From assembly GCA_020466095.1 (NCBI GenBank), contig CM035809.1, positions 3,884,223-3,948,222 on the forward strand: a DNA stretch of 64,000 bases, given 5' to 3'. Every line of letters begins with the position of its first letter. Within the stretch, counting starts at the first letter, position 1. This document shows positions 1-12,199 of this stretch, one piece after another. The position numbers and the translations under genes were made by a program. Source of the DNA: Chlorops oryzae. Its lineage: Eukaryota; Arthropoda; Insecta; Diptera; Chloropidae. The notes below the pieces were generated by a model that was not told where the DNA came from, did not search any database, and worked only from the letters and a program-made list of their open reading frames with translations.

Positions 1-282
1 AATGCGGTGATACTGGAAATGATGGTCAAACAAAAAAAAAAAAATTCACTGTCTCAAGAAAAATTCAGACAAAAGCTTAACTCCCCATAGATTGGCAACA
101 ATATTGATTTCGTTTTCATGCTTCCACTCATTCAATCATTTTTTCCATCAATCTTTGGACAACTCAACCGGCGCTTCAATGGATCGCCGGCTTCTTCTTT
201 CTTTCACTTTGGGGAGCTCTCAGAACATCAGAATCGAAACCACAAAGCAAAAAAAAAAAAAAATACTTTCGACTTTCGTCTG
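1..282. other. AT-rich flank before the tandem duplication
   Basis: Low-complexity sequence with two A-runs. Short open frames here read into the duplication and resemble no protein. The left breakpoint of the duplication follows directly. Nothing else is supported. Confidence 0.6.
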
Positions 283-1879
283 ACAATGCTGATTGATTTC
301 GATCGATGTTCCTTCATTGTAGGTCCGCAATGTTTGTTGACTTTTAGATGTTCAGATTTCTTGACTTTTTATTTTTTTTATTCTTATTTTTATTTTGCTT
401 TTATTTTTCCTTTTGATTTTCTTTGCCATTCTTGCTTGGGCTATGAATTGTTTCCTCTGAGGTTTGACATTGATTTTTTGGTTGCTTCGATATTTTGTAA
501 TGGCGCGCCTGGTGATCAAAAGAAAATCACTTCGCATTGGCTTCAACTCGAATTTTATTAATCAATAAATTCATTTATTTTGTTTTTAAATTCATTAAAA
601 ATTAATATTGGCATAAGCCGCATAGAAACCGCTAATTTTGAGTGAGATAATAATGCTGGGGCTACGTATTTATGATCGATTTCATTAGGGTTTTTTATGG
701 CTTCATTTTTGATAATAATTTTTTTATTATAGCTTTTAACTCTCATTAGCAAAATATCGCAATATTTTGAATGCTTCAAAAGAGTCGTTTCTGTGCTAGC
801 ATTTTAATCGGTCTGTGAACTTTTCATGCCAGGTCATGCAACGATTATATTTTTCGACTATGTTGATGTAAAAAATTTTTATGAAGGAAACATTGGCAAT
901 TTAGCCATTTAGGCTCAATGAGCGTATATAAAAACTTTAAAAAAAAAAAAAAATTCAAAAAATTCAAAAAATACCTCGAGAGTGCATTGAAAAACTGTAA
1001 CAGCTCTGTGTTAAATATTTGAATTGCTTGCAAGAATTTGGAAGAATAAGTTCCCTAAAAAAAGCGTTAATGGAAAATGAATATAGCAATTGAATTATGG
1101 AGTCGAAGGACTGCGAAATCATCATTAGAATGAGCTTTCATCGAGTCTATTTTCAAAAACTATCAATGGAGAACATGAAAATCAGCTGCTCGATATGCTA
1201 ACAGCCCTCACAGTGAATGGTGCTGCCATACTTTTCGGAACATCATAATTTGCTTGGCTGCTTCTGAGCATGATCATCAATCTACAATCTGAAAACGTAA
1301 TGCTGAATTTGAATGGACCAGTATTTTCTGGACGAAAGAAAATTCTTCAGCTTTTGATTGCTGTTGACCTGTGGAAATTTTACATTCACAAAAGTTCAGT
1401 GTTTAATATTTTCAGGAATTCCTGCATTGTTTGAAATAACCCTGTAGTAATTCCAAGTACTCTCCAACTACTCCCCGACTAGTCACAAAAATTCCAGGAC
1501 TACTTTCTTTTAATTTGCCAATTAATGCTTTGAACGGTCTTTTTTAACATTGAGCTGTCATAGAAAAATAAACAATCCCATATTTGCTGCTCTACGGGTA
1601 GACCTACTGTTGTCAATTAGAGGTCAATTGTCCCATTAGCACCAGTTGGTTTAATTTTTTCTTCCAAAGAACTTGTTTCTTCTCAAGGTCTAGTCAATTA
1701 TCATACATCAAAACTCCACATTTGGACTAGTCATATTTAGAGTAGCCTCAGAGGACTCTTTTTTGGTAAGTTGACCTCTTCATTACTGCAGGGAATGCAA
1801 AGGGTAGGAGTATTTGTATTCCCTTTTAACGTTGGTATATGCATTGGTAGAATTAATTAATGGCATGGGCCCTAGAAAC

Positions 1880-2528
1880 TAGGGGTGGGTTAATTCGATA
1901 TTCGACTATTCGAAATTCGAATATTCGAATATTCGAAATTCGAATAAAAATCGAATTTATAACCCGATATGACGAATTTTTGAAATCGAACCTTGAGGTC
2001 AGGCCCGTAGAGAGAAATTTGGGGCCCGGGGAATTTTTTTTCCGGGGTCCTCACAGAAATGTGCGACCAAAAAAAAAAAAAAATCCCCTTGCCAATTGAG
2101 GGTTCCTTCAGAAACCCTGGAACCGGGGGAAAATCACCCTTTTCCACCCCCTCTCTACAGGCCTGCTTGAGGTGCTTAAATTCGGTAGAATCGAAGTTTC
2201 CACCGAAAATAATCGAATTCTACATTTACTTGAAAAACGAGCAGCACTGAAAATTTATCACATACTCGGTTCTCGCACAGTGATCCCAAATTGAGGAATT
2301 TTTTTCTTTTTTAAGGGATTTTTTTTTGGTTTGATTATTTTGCCGAAAAGCACATCAAATAGTGAAAAGTAATTTTGCTTATACCGTAGACAGACGTATG
2401 TAGTTAATCGAAAAAAGATCGAAAAAAATCGAATCGTGGCATCAGTTTTTTATTCGAATAGTCGAATGCCTCGAATATGTTGAAAATTCGAAAATAATCG
2501 AATCTTGATGCCCCTTTACCCATCCCAA
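1880..2528. mobile_element. hAT-like MITE (outer), copy 1
   Basis: Flanked by a perfect 8-bp TSD, CTAGAAAC (1872-1879 and 2529-2536). Ends are TAGGGGTGGGTTAA and, read inward from the right, TTGGGATGGGTAAA. The interior near both ends is rich in TTCGAATATTCGAA-type repeats. At 649 bp with no transposase it is non-autonomous. An 8-bp TSD and G-rich termini are typical of hAT. A second element is nested at 2000-2165. Confidence 0.85.
2000..2165. mobile_element. hAT-like MITE nested in the outer MITE, copy 1
   Basis: This 166-bp element starts CAGGCCCGTAGAGAG and ends in the near-complement CTCTCTACAGGCCTG. It is flanked by a perfect 8-bp TSD, CTTGAGGT (1992-1999 and 2166-2173). It lies inside the 1880-2528 element, so it inserted later. 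No coding capacity. Confidence 0.85.
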
Positions 2529-2781
2529 CTAGAAACGCAGCAATTACCAAGTATAATTCATCAATAAAATTCGTCTTTGTCTTTTTTGAGAACTAAGTTA
2601 AAATAAGTACCTATTTACCATACCAAATTAACCTGAATATTCGGGACCAAAGTTCCCTATTCAAATGAATGGCACTCATTGACTTTATCCTCTTGTGTGA
2701 TTGATTGAATTTCAGCCATAAGATACATTTTTGGACTTTCCAGAAAAAGAAAACTGACCAATTATTTTCTCCTCTTTTCAG

Positions 2782-2818
2782 AATCCTTTAGGCCGCCTTC
2801 CAAAAACTTCTTTATAAG
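2782..2818 (+). other. Possible 37-nt micro-exon, copy 1
   Basis: A pyrimidine-rich tract ending TTTTCAG (AG at 2780-2781) is followed by 37 nt and a consensus donor GTAAGTG at 2819. Only one of three frames is open. The same arrangement is kept in copy 2 (10076-10112). It could be an untranslated or alternative exon, or chance. No adjoining coding exon was found. Confidence 0.25.
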
Positions 2819-4309
2819 GTAAGTGCTCGAGGAGTAAAATTAGAATAATTAAGTATTTTTAAACAAAATCGAAATGAATTTACGAACATAGGCTTGATTG
2901 TATAAATTCCTAAATGACAAATTAGCCTTATCAAACGTCGAGTTAAATTTATTTAAAATTCATGCACTTAATTTTAATTTCGTACGATTTCACAATTTCA
3001 AGGAAATACATTGAATGATTAAAAAAAAGAAAATCTTATATAATAAATAATTCATTGCGTGTTTAATGCTATCGAATGACATAATACAATGTTATATGCC
3101 GCAAAGTGTGCATAGAATAAAAAAAAAAAAAAAAAGAAGAAACTCTATTGAAAAATGGCATTTGAAAATCATGAATACTCCGCACTGAGCTGCGCTATTA
3201 TTGAAGGCAGTCGGTTGAAACGTTTGTGCATTGAATGCAGCGCCCGCTCGAGTTTATTCGAGTTATGTGGTTTTATTGTTCGCCAAACATACTTATTTAA
3301 TTATTATTTAGATGTATATATGATTGTCATGTATTCGCCTCAACGAGATTGTAAATGATTCACTTTGATTTAAGGGGAAATAAGCAAAAAGCATTTTATT
3401 CTTTAGATATTTCTAGAATTTTTTTTTTCGAAATTACGATAGAACACGTTCCGTTTGAAACGAGAAAATCTGAGGTGAACGAACCGATCGTGGAAATCTG
3501 AACATACATGTGTCATTAAGAGGTTAAATAAACTACTTTAGAGTTTTCAAAAAATGTAAAAAAATATTTTAATTCGAAACATCTTGGGTCTGTTCGAATG
3601 TAAATTACAATCAGAACCAGTCAAAATGGGCCATACAAAATATGTATGGAAATGACCGAAGTCACTAAGAGATGCCTCCATCTATATTTCTGTCCGTCCG
3701 TATGGAGTTTTCTTATCGAAGCTAAAACTAAGTTCAAACATTTTTATGGTTACCTCCAATACTTGGGTCTGTTGTGGATATCAAAAAAACTACTCTAAAA
3801 TCTGATTTGTTCGAGATATATCAATGAAATTGGGAATTTGATATCATGTTTAAGCATCCGATCATACTATTTCCGAAAAAATCAGCGAAAGGGCGGTCTC
3901 CATAGAGTTCTTGAAAATTACCAGAACACTTCGTCTTAACAGTCGTGGGTCTGGGGCTTGTTTCTCTTGACTTAAAAGTTGTTTTAAGCCCTTAAGAATA
4001 ATAAATCAAAATTTCCGCTTAAAGTGTAAACCTGCTAACTCAAATTTGAAAATTTTTACATGTCAGACAAAATACTGTTTCAAGCCTTCATTTTCATCTT
4101 GGAAAGGAAACCAAAAATATACTTGGATCATTTATAAAATATCAAAAATTACCCCAATATATTTTGCGTTTGCTTTTCAAGATGAAAATGTAAGTTTGGA
4201 ACAGTTCTATGTCTGCTCTCTTGGATCGCGTACTGGAGGCCCATACATACTTACCTGCGTGCCAATTTTTGACATGATTGGTCCATCCGTTTGGAAGGAA
4301 ATCTGATCA

Positions 4310-4511
4310 CAGACGGACGGACGGACAGACGGACGGATAGACGGATGGACAGACGGACGGATAGACGGATGGACAGACGGACGGATAGACGAATGGACAG
4401 ACGGACGGACGGATAGACGTATGGACAGACGGACGGACGGACGAATGGACAGACGGATGGACAGACAGACGGATGGTTAGGCGGACAGACGGACGGACGG
4501 ACAGACGTACC
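4310..4511. repeat. GACG/GACAG-type minisatellite, copy 1
   Basis: An irregular array of 4-5-base units (GACG, GACA, GATG, GATA), about 200 bp. Arrays like this, followed by a conserved CTAAATCGATTCAG-like tail, occur in dispersed fly repeats; a diverged relative is seen near 43040-43105. Confidence 0.9.
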
Positions 4512-4622
4512 TATCTAAATCGATTCAGTTTTCGATCCTGATCAAAAATATGGGCCAAATTTATTTATAATGCCTTAACTTCTGTCCCTGTCCTGTCCCT
4601 GTCAATGAAATTCAGTTTTTCT

Positions 4623-4929
4623 GAAGGAGCAAACCAAATTAATAAAAAATTAATTTTAACAAAAAAATTTATTAATAACGATATAAAGTACTCTAGTCAA
4701 ATTGAAAAAAATCAATTATTACCAAAACTACATTTTTTTCTTCGCAAATTACAGTAACATTGTTGTCTTATCTTTTCTTGTCTTGCCAAACAAGACAACA
4801 ATGTTACTGTAATTTGCGAGTAAACAAGATAATATTCGATTTATTTCAATTGGACTAGAGTATTTTATTTTGTTATTAATAAATTTTTAGGTAAAATTAA
4901 TTTTTTATTAATTTGATTTGCTCTTCTTC
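4623..4929. mobile_element. Foldback (palindromic) MITE, copy 1
   Basis: Almost the whole 307 bp is one inverted repeat. Outer arms start GAAGGAGCAAA and GAAGAAGAGCAAA. The core is a perfect 27-bp stem (4743-4769 with 4792-4818) around a 22-nt loop. No clear TSD could be read, so the superfamily is undetermined. A transcript would form a long hairpin. Confidence 0.75.
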
Positions 4930-6271
4930 GAATATTGAACTTCGTTGACACAGACAGAAATTTAAGCATTAAAACGAATTTTGGCCGATACAATATATAT
5001 GTTTATATCTACGGAGCTTAGTTTCTCTGTTTACGCCGGGTATATAAAAGGAATAATAAATTTATTTTCATTTCAATAATTTAAAATAACACAAATAATC
5101 TATTTTTTTAATTATAAAAACGATTGAGCGCCTATTTTTAACCATTCGATAGCTTAGGACTTTCCCGACACAATTTCCAAATAATTTGTAGCAAAATATT
5201 GATATTGAATTCCAGATGATGTGGGTCAACTGGTGAGAATTTTTAATTTTATTGGTTTTTTTTCGTTTCTAGTCTTTTAAATAATTTATGAAATGAATTA
5301 TTGAGCAATTTTTAATTGAATTATAATCGGCACCAATCCGCCTTGAACCGGTAAGCCGACAGGCCTTTTTCTGAATATTCATTTCATTCCTGAGAAATTT
5401 CGAAATGCACGTAAATATTGACACCGTTATGCGATTTTGAAATAAAAATGTTTTAATTTTTCAATTAAAAAAACGGCTTTTTTTTGTTATTTAACAATAT
5501 TATCTTGGAATCGTATTCAATCAATATACATTTTGAATTTGTTTACTTGGCTCTCGATATCTCGATGTGTATGAAATTTCGATCGGTTTTTATTCCGATT
5601 CCGACAGCTATCGGATTCTGTGACACTCCTGATTGTTTTACTGAATGCTTTTCATAAAGTAAACAATTTTTTTTTTTTTAATTCTAGTTAGACTGTTTTT
5701 GGAATTTACCTTGAATTTTTTTCTTTGAAAATTTTGTTAAATAAATCTTTGTTTATAACCCTACACTGGGTCTCTAGGTCATATCGAAAGTAAACTCGAG
5801 TTCTTCAAAATTTCTAAAACGCGCGCTCCACTTTTTCTCTTCATTTTTAAAACTTTTTCCTGATTCATGAACTTCAAATGTCTCCACTGACATTTCATTC
5901 GAGTGCAGTCAATGGCCTTTTAGCTATGAAGTTCACGTAGATTTCCATACAAAAAAAAAAAAAAAAAAAATAACACTCGCGAAGAGTCTCACTCAATCAA
6001 AATCATCATACGTTTTAGGGTCTGAGAAAGCGAGACGTGCCAAGTGAAACGTCTGCAGCGTTAGCCAAGTTTTTAGTTCAAGATATTGTTGTAAGGAAAA
6101 TGGCGACATAAATAAAATGTAATTTTAAAGAAAAAATGAAAATAAATAAATGATTTAAGTGAATGGAATTATCTACAATTAGAAGAAAGTTGATTCGAAA
6201 TTGCGCTCTCGGACTTTGTCGACCGATTTTATTCGAATTGCTCAAACGATTCGATTGTTGGATTTTGTGGT

Positions 6272-6527
6272 CAGCCCTGTCGATAGAGAGAACACTGAAA
6301 CCCGAGCCCCGGATTATGGATTTGCTCCTTTGAAAACTTAGTGATGACCTTTATTTGGTCACAATGGGATTTTTCGACAGGGGGTCTCCCAGTTGTGGAA
6401 AGGGGCGCCTCATTACTGACATACCCCCGGGTAATGGAGTTATGACCTCTTTTTGGTTAATCTCTTGTTTCAAGGGGGCCCCATGGAAGTAAAAACCCCT
6501 TGGCCCCTCTTTCTCTCGACATGCCTG
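6272..6527. mobile_element. hAT-like MITE, copy 1
   Basis: Starts CAGCCCTGTCGATAGAGAG. Read inward from the right end it starts CAGGCATGTCGAGAGAAAG, so the inverted repeats match imperfectly. Flanking octamers TTTGTGGT and GTTGTGAC agree at most positions, as for an aged 8-bp TSD. The interior is GC-richer than its surroundings, with runs such as GGGGGCCCC. No open frame. Confidence 0.6.
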
Positions 6528-9184
6528 GTTGTGACAAAATAAAAATATGAGAAATAACTAAAAAAAGAAGACAAAAAAGTAGAATGGAATGAAAAGGAAC
6601 TTCGCATAGGTGACGACATGCATTCACAATGAGTTCATTCAGTTCAATTATTGACGAGTTTCGTTCGTGAATGCATTTGAAATGTTTTGGCTTGCTTTGT
6701 CGCTCGTACGATCATGCATGCCGTAATTAAACACAGTAAAGCTTTGGTAAAGGGGAAAAGTGATTTAAAACTTTCGTAGTGATTGGATTTAGACACACTA
6801 GTCCAAAGCTATATAGGCGGATAAAAATAGAGGATATGAAGGCACATGATCCAGTCTTTGGTGGCATGATCTTCACATTTATAACTTTATTGGGTAACTT
6901 GTAAAGACTTTCTTTTTATTTGGTCTTTATAAGTAAAATGTGATGTGATCTCTTCCATGAAATTCCTTTCATGCCTTCACGTTATTTCCCTTTCTTTGAA
7001 TCGTTTTATCTAGCGTCTTCAATTATTTATTCTTTCCATCTCTCTCACACATCTTTTCTAACAAATTTCTTCATATAATCTTTTTCTGTGTAGCTTCTTT
7101 TCTTAATGTATTTTTTTAATCGCATTGTTTTTCTTATTCTCTGATATTTTATATGAAATTTTATTTGCTTTGTCTTCTCTTCATCTTTAACTTTTTTTTT
7201 CTGATTTTCCGTATCATTTTCTAATTTCTTATGGATTTTTTTTTATTTTCCATTTTTTATAACCAGCTTTAACAGGGTATATTAGTTTCATGATGATTTT
7301 GTAACAACTATTAGAAAATTTCACAAGTAGGTATAGGCAAATATCAAGAATATAGATCTGTCCGCCTGATCTCCCCCCCAGCTTGATTCAGCCGCTCAAG
7401 TCGAAACTTAGGACGTGGCTACGTAAGGCCGAACTAATAGAAATGGGTGTGATCCGCCCACATTATGCGCTCATATTAAAAATTGTATATAATGGGACCT
7501 GCTTATAAAGTATAATCCAGTCAATCCTTTTTATTGATATTTGGTATACTGGTGAAAGACTAACAATGCTGATTGATTTCGATCGATGTTCCTTCATTGT
7601 AGGTCCGCAATGTTTGTTGACTTTTAGATGTTCAGATTTCTTGACTTTTTATTTTTTTTATTCTTATTTTTATTTTGCTTTTATTTTTCCTTTTGATTTT
7701 CTTTGCCATTCTTGCTTGGGCTATGAATTGTTTCCTCTGAGGTTTGACATTGATTTTTTGGTTGCTTCGATATTTTGTAATGGCGCGCCTGGTGATCAAA
7801 AGAAAATCACTTCGCATTGGCTTCAACTCGAATTTTATTAATCAATAAATTCATTTATTTTGTTTTTAAATTCATTAAAAATTAATATTGGCATAAGCCG
7901 CATAGAAACCGCTAATTTTGAGTGAGATAATAATGCTGGGGCTACGTATTTATGATCGATTTCATGAGGGTTTTTTATGGCTTCATTTTTGATAATAATT
8001 TTTTTATTATAGCTTTTAACTCTCATTAGCAAAATATCGCAATATTTTGAATGCTTCAAAAGAGTCGTTTCTGTGCTAGCATTTTAATCGGTCTGTGAAC
8101 TTTTCATGCCAGGTCATGCAACGATTATATTTTTGACTATGATGATGTAAAAAATATTTATGAAGGAAACATTGACAATTTAGCCATTTAGGCTCAATGA
8201 GCGCATATAAAAACTTGAAAAATAAAAATTCATAACATTTTTAAAATACCTCGAGAGTGCATTGAAAAACTGTAACAGCTCTGTGTTAAATATTTGAATT
8301 GCTTGCAAGAATTTGGAAGAATAAGTTCCCTAAAAAAAGCGTTAATGGAAAATGAATATAGCAATTGAATTATGGAGTCGAAGGACTGCGAAATCATCAT
8401 TAGAATGAGCTTTCATCGAGTATATTTTCAAAAAATATCAATGGAGAACATGAAAATCAGCTGCTCGATATGCTAACAGCCCTCACAGTGAATGGTGCTG
8501 CCATACTTTTCGGAACATCATAATTTGCTTGGCTGCTTCTGAGCATGATCATCAATCTACAATCTGAAAACGTAATGCTGAATTTGAATGGACCAGTATT
8601 TTCTGGACGAAAGAAAATTCTTCAGCTTTTGATTGCTGTTGACCTGTGGAAATTTTACATTCACAAAAGTTCAGTTTCTTTGGAACATTCCACATGTTTG
8701 TATGTGTTTAATATTTTCAGGAATTCCTGCATTGTTTGAAATAACCCTGTAGTAATTCCAAGTACTCTGCAACTACTCCCCGACTAGTCACAAAAATTCC
8801 AGGACTACATTCTTTTAATTTGCCAATTAATGCTTTGAACGGTCTTTTTTAACATTGAGCTGTCATAGAAAAATAAACAATCCCATATTTGCTGCTCTAC
8901 GGGTAGACCTACTGTTGTCAATTAGAGGTCAATTGTCCCATTAGCACCAGTTGGTTTAATTTTTTCTTCCAAAGAACTTGTTTCTTCTCAAGGTCTAGTC
9001 AATTATCATACATCAAAACTCCACATTTGGACTAGTCATATTTAGAGTAGCCTCAGAGGACTCTTTTTTGGTAAGTTGACCTCTTCATTACTGCAGGGAA
9101 TGCAAAGGGTAGGAGTATTTGTATTCCCTTTTAACGTTGGTATATGCATTAGTAGAATTAATTAATGGCATGGGCCCTAGAAAC

Positions 9185-9822
9185 AAGGGGTGGGTTAATT
9201 CGATATTCGACTATTCGAAATTCGAATATTCGAATATTCGAAATTCGAATAAATATCGAATTTATAACCCGATATGATGAATTTTTGAAATCGAACCTTG
9301 AGTTAAGGCCCGTAGAGAGAAATTTGGGGCCCGGGGAATTTTTTTTCCGGGGTCCTCACAGAAATGTGCGACCAAAAAACAGAAAAATCTCCTTGCCAAT
9401 TGAGGGTTGCTTCAGAAACCCTGGAACCGGGGGAAAATCACCTTTTTCCACCCCCTCTCTACAGGCCTGCTTGAGGTGCTTAAATTCGGTAGAATCGAAG
9501 TTTCCACCGAAAATAATCGAATTCTACATTTACTTGAAAAACGAGCAGCACTGAAAATTTATCACATACTCGGTTCTCGCACAGTGATCCCAAATTGAGG
9601 AATTTTTTTCTTTTTTAAGGGATTTTTTTTTGGTTTGATTATTTTGCCGAAAAGCACATCAAATAGTGAAAAGTAATTTTGCTTATACCGTAGACAAACG
9701 TATGTAGTTAATCGAAAAAAATCGAATCGTGGCATCAGTTTTTTTATTCGAATAGTCGAATGCCTCGAATATGTTGAAAATTCGAAAATAATCGAATCTC
9801 GATGCCCCTTTACCCATCCCAA
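9185..9822. mobile_element. hAT-like MITE (outer), copy 2
   Basis: Same element as 1880-2528, with TSD CTAGAAAC at 9177-9184 and 9823-9830. About 638 bp, with its first base changed (AAGGGG for TAGGGG). Confidence 0.85.
9305..9469. mobile_element. Nested hAT-like MITE, copy 2
   Basis: Same nested element as 2000-2165. Right TSD CTTGAGGT is at 9470-9477. The left TSD has mutated to CTTGAGTT and the first base of the element to A. Confidence 0.8.
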
Positions 9823-10075
9823 CTAGAAACGCAGCAATTACCAAGTATAATTCATCAATAAAATTCGTCTTTGTCTTTTTTGAGAACTAAGTTAAAATAA
9901 GTACCTATTTACCATACCAAATTAACCTGAATATTCGGGACCAAAGTTCCCTTTTCAAATGAATGGCACTCATTGACTTTATCCTCTTGTGTGATTGATT
10001 GAATTTCAGCCATAAGATACATTTTTGGACTTTCCAGAAAAAGAAAACTGACCAATTATTTTCTCCTCTTTTCAG

Positions 10076-10112
10076 AATCCTTTAGGCCGCCTTCCAAAAA
10101 CTTCTTTATAAG
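10076..10112 (+). other. Possible 37-nt micro-exon, copy 2
   Basis: Identical acceptor, 37-nt body and GTAAGTG donor to 2782-2818. If real, the tandem duplication would have doubled an exon. Confidence 0.25.
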
Positions 10113-11603
10113 GTAAGTGCTCGAGGAGTAAAATTAGAATAATTAAGTATTTTTAAACAAAATCGAAATGAATTTACGAACATAGGCTTGATTGTATAAA
10201 TTCCTAAATGACAAATTAGCCTTATCAAACGTCGAGTTAAATTTATTTAAAATTCATGCACTTAAATTTAATTTCGTACGATTTCACATTTTCAAGGAAA
10301 TACATTGAATGATTAAAAAAAAAAAATCTTATATAATAAATAATTCATTGCGTGTTTAATGCTATCGAATGACATAATACAATGTTATATGCCGCAAAGT
10401 GTGCATTGAATAAAAAAAAAAAAAAAAAAGAAGAAACTCTATTGAAAAATGGCATTTGAAAATCATGAATACTCCGCACTGAGCTGCGCTATTATTGAAG
10501 GCAGTCGGTTGAAACGTTTGTGCATTGAATGCAGCGCCGCGCTCGAGTTTATTCGAGTTATGTGGTTTTATTGTTCGCCAAACATACTTATTTAATTATT
10601 ATTTAGATGTATATATGATTGTCATGTATTCGCCTCAACGAGATTGTAAATGATTCACTTTGATTTAAGGGGAAATAAGCAAAAAGCATTTTATTCTTTA
10701 GATATTTCTAGAATTTTTTTTTTCGAAATTACGATAGAACACGTTCCGTTTGAAACGAGAAAATCTGAGGTGAACGAACCGATCGTGGAAATCTGAACAT
10801 ACATGTGTCATTAAGAGGTTAAATAAACTACTTTAGAGTTTTCAAAAAATGTAAAAAAATATTTTAATTCGAAACATCTTGGGTCTGTTCGAATGTAAAT
10901 TACACTCAGAACCAGTCAAAATGGGCCATACAAAATATGTATGGAAATGACCGAAGTCACTAGGAGATGCCTCCATCTATATTTCTGTCCGTCCGTATGG
11001 AGTTTTCTTATCGAAGCTAAAACTAAGTTCAAACATTTTTATGGTTACCTCCAATACTTGGGTCTGTTGTGGATATCAAAAAAACTACTCTAAAATCTGA
11101 TTTGTTCGAGATATATCAATGAAATTGGGAATTTGATATCATGTTTAAGCATCCGATCATACTATTTCCGAAAAATTCAGCGAAAGGGCGGTCTCCATAG
11201 AGTTCTTGAAAATCACCAGAACACTTTGTCTTAACAGTCGTGGGTCTGGGGCTTGTTTCTCTTGACTTAAAAGTTGTTTTAAGCTCTTAAAAATAATAAA
11301 TCAAAATTTCCGCTTAAAGTGTAAACCTGCTAACTCAAATTTGAAATTTTTTACATGGCAGACAAAATACCGTTTCAAACCTACATTTTCATCTTGGAAA
11401 GGAAACCAAAAATATACTTGGATCATTTATAAAATATCAAAAATGACCCCACTATATTTTGCGTTTGCTTTTCAAGATGAAAATGTAAGTTTGGAACAGT
11501 TCTTTGTCTGCTCTCTTGGATCGCGTACTGGAGGCCCAACATACTTACCTGCGTGCCAATTTTTGACATGATTGGTCCATCCGTTTGGAAGGAAATCTGA
11601 TCA

Positions 11604-11779
11604 CAGACGGACGGACGAAGACGGACAGACGACGGATAGACGGACGGAGACGGACGGATAGACGGATGGACAGACGACGGACGGATAGACGTATGGACAG
11701 ACGGACGGACGGACGAATGGACAGACGGATGGACAGACAGACGGATGGTTAGGCGGACAGACGGACGGACAGGACGTAC
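11604..11779. repeat. GACG/GACAG-type minisatellite, copy 2
   Basis: Counterpart of 4310-4511 in the second duplication copy, about 25 bp shorter. Single-base losses (for example GACGACGG and CAGGACG) break the unit phase. This may be array drift or consensus error. Confidence 0.9.
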
Positions 11780-11891
11780 CTATCTAAATCGATTCAGTTT
11801 TCGATCCTGATCAAAAATATGGGCCAAAATTATTTATAATGCCTTAACTTCTGTCCCTGTCCTGTCCCTGTCAATGAAATTCAGTTTTTCT

Positions 11892-12199
11892 GAAGGAGCA
11901 AACCAAATTAATAAAAAATTAATTTTAACAAAAAAATTTATTAATAACGATATAAAGTACTCTAGTCAAATTGAAAAAAATCAATTATTACCAAAACTAC
12001 ATTTTTTTTCTTCGCAAATTACAGTAACATTGTTGTCTTATCTTGTCTTGTCTTGCCAAACAAGACAACAATGTTACTGTAATTTGCGAGTAAACAAGAT
12101 AATATTCGATTTATTTCAATTGGACTAGAGTATTTTATTTTGTTATTAATAAATTTTTAGGTAAAATTAATTTTTTATTAATTTGATTTGCTCTTTTTC
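11892..12199. mobile_element. Foldback MITE, copy 2
   Basis: Second-copy counterpart of 4623-4929, with the perfect stem retained (cores near 12011 and 12060). Only loop and A/T-run differences are visible. Confidence 0.75.

Larger units (their letters stand above)
283..7562 (+). repeat. 7.28-kb tandem duplication, copy 1
   Basis: The sequence from ACAATGCTGATTG at 283 restarts at 7563 and can be followed base by base to 14840, an offset of about 7280. The copies differ by scattered substitutions and small indels. One example is a 30-odd-base stretch present near 8678-8710 but missing near 1400. The minisatellite and several A/T homopolymers also differ in length. The tetramer ACAA is shared by the left edge, the internal junction and the right edge, as expected for a microhomology-mediated tandem duplication. 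No protein-coding gene is recognised inside; the open frames are short, AT-rich and unlike known families. The unit holds several small transposons listed separately. Confidence 0.95.

Noticed and set aside
118..561. 147-codon open frame on the + strand, also present in part at 7566-7841
   Set aside because: Phe/Tyr-rich product of T-tracts, starting outside the duplication, with no domain resemblance and no splice or promoter context.
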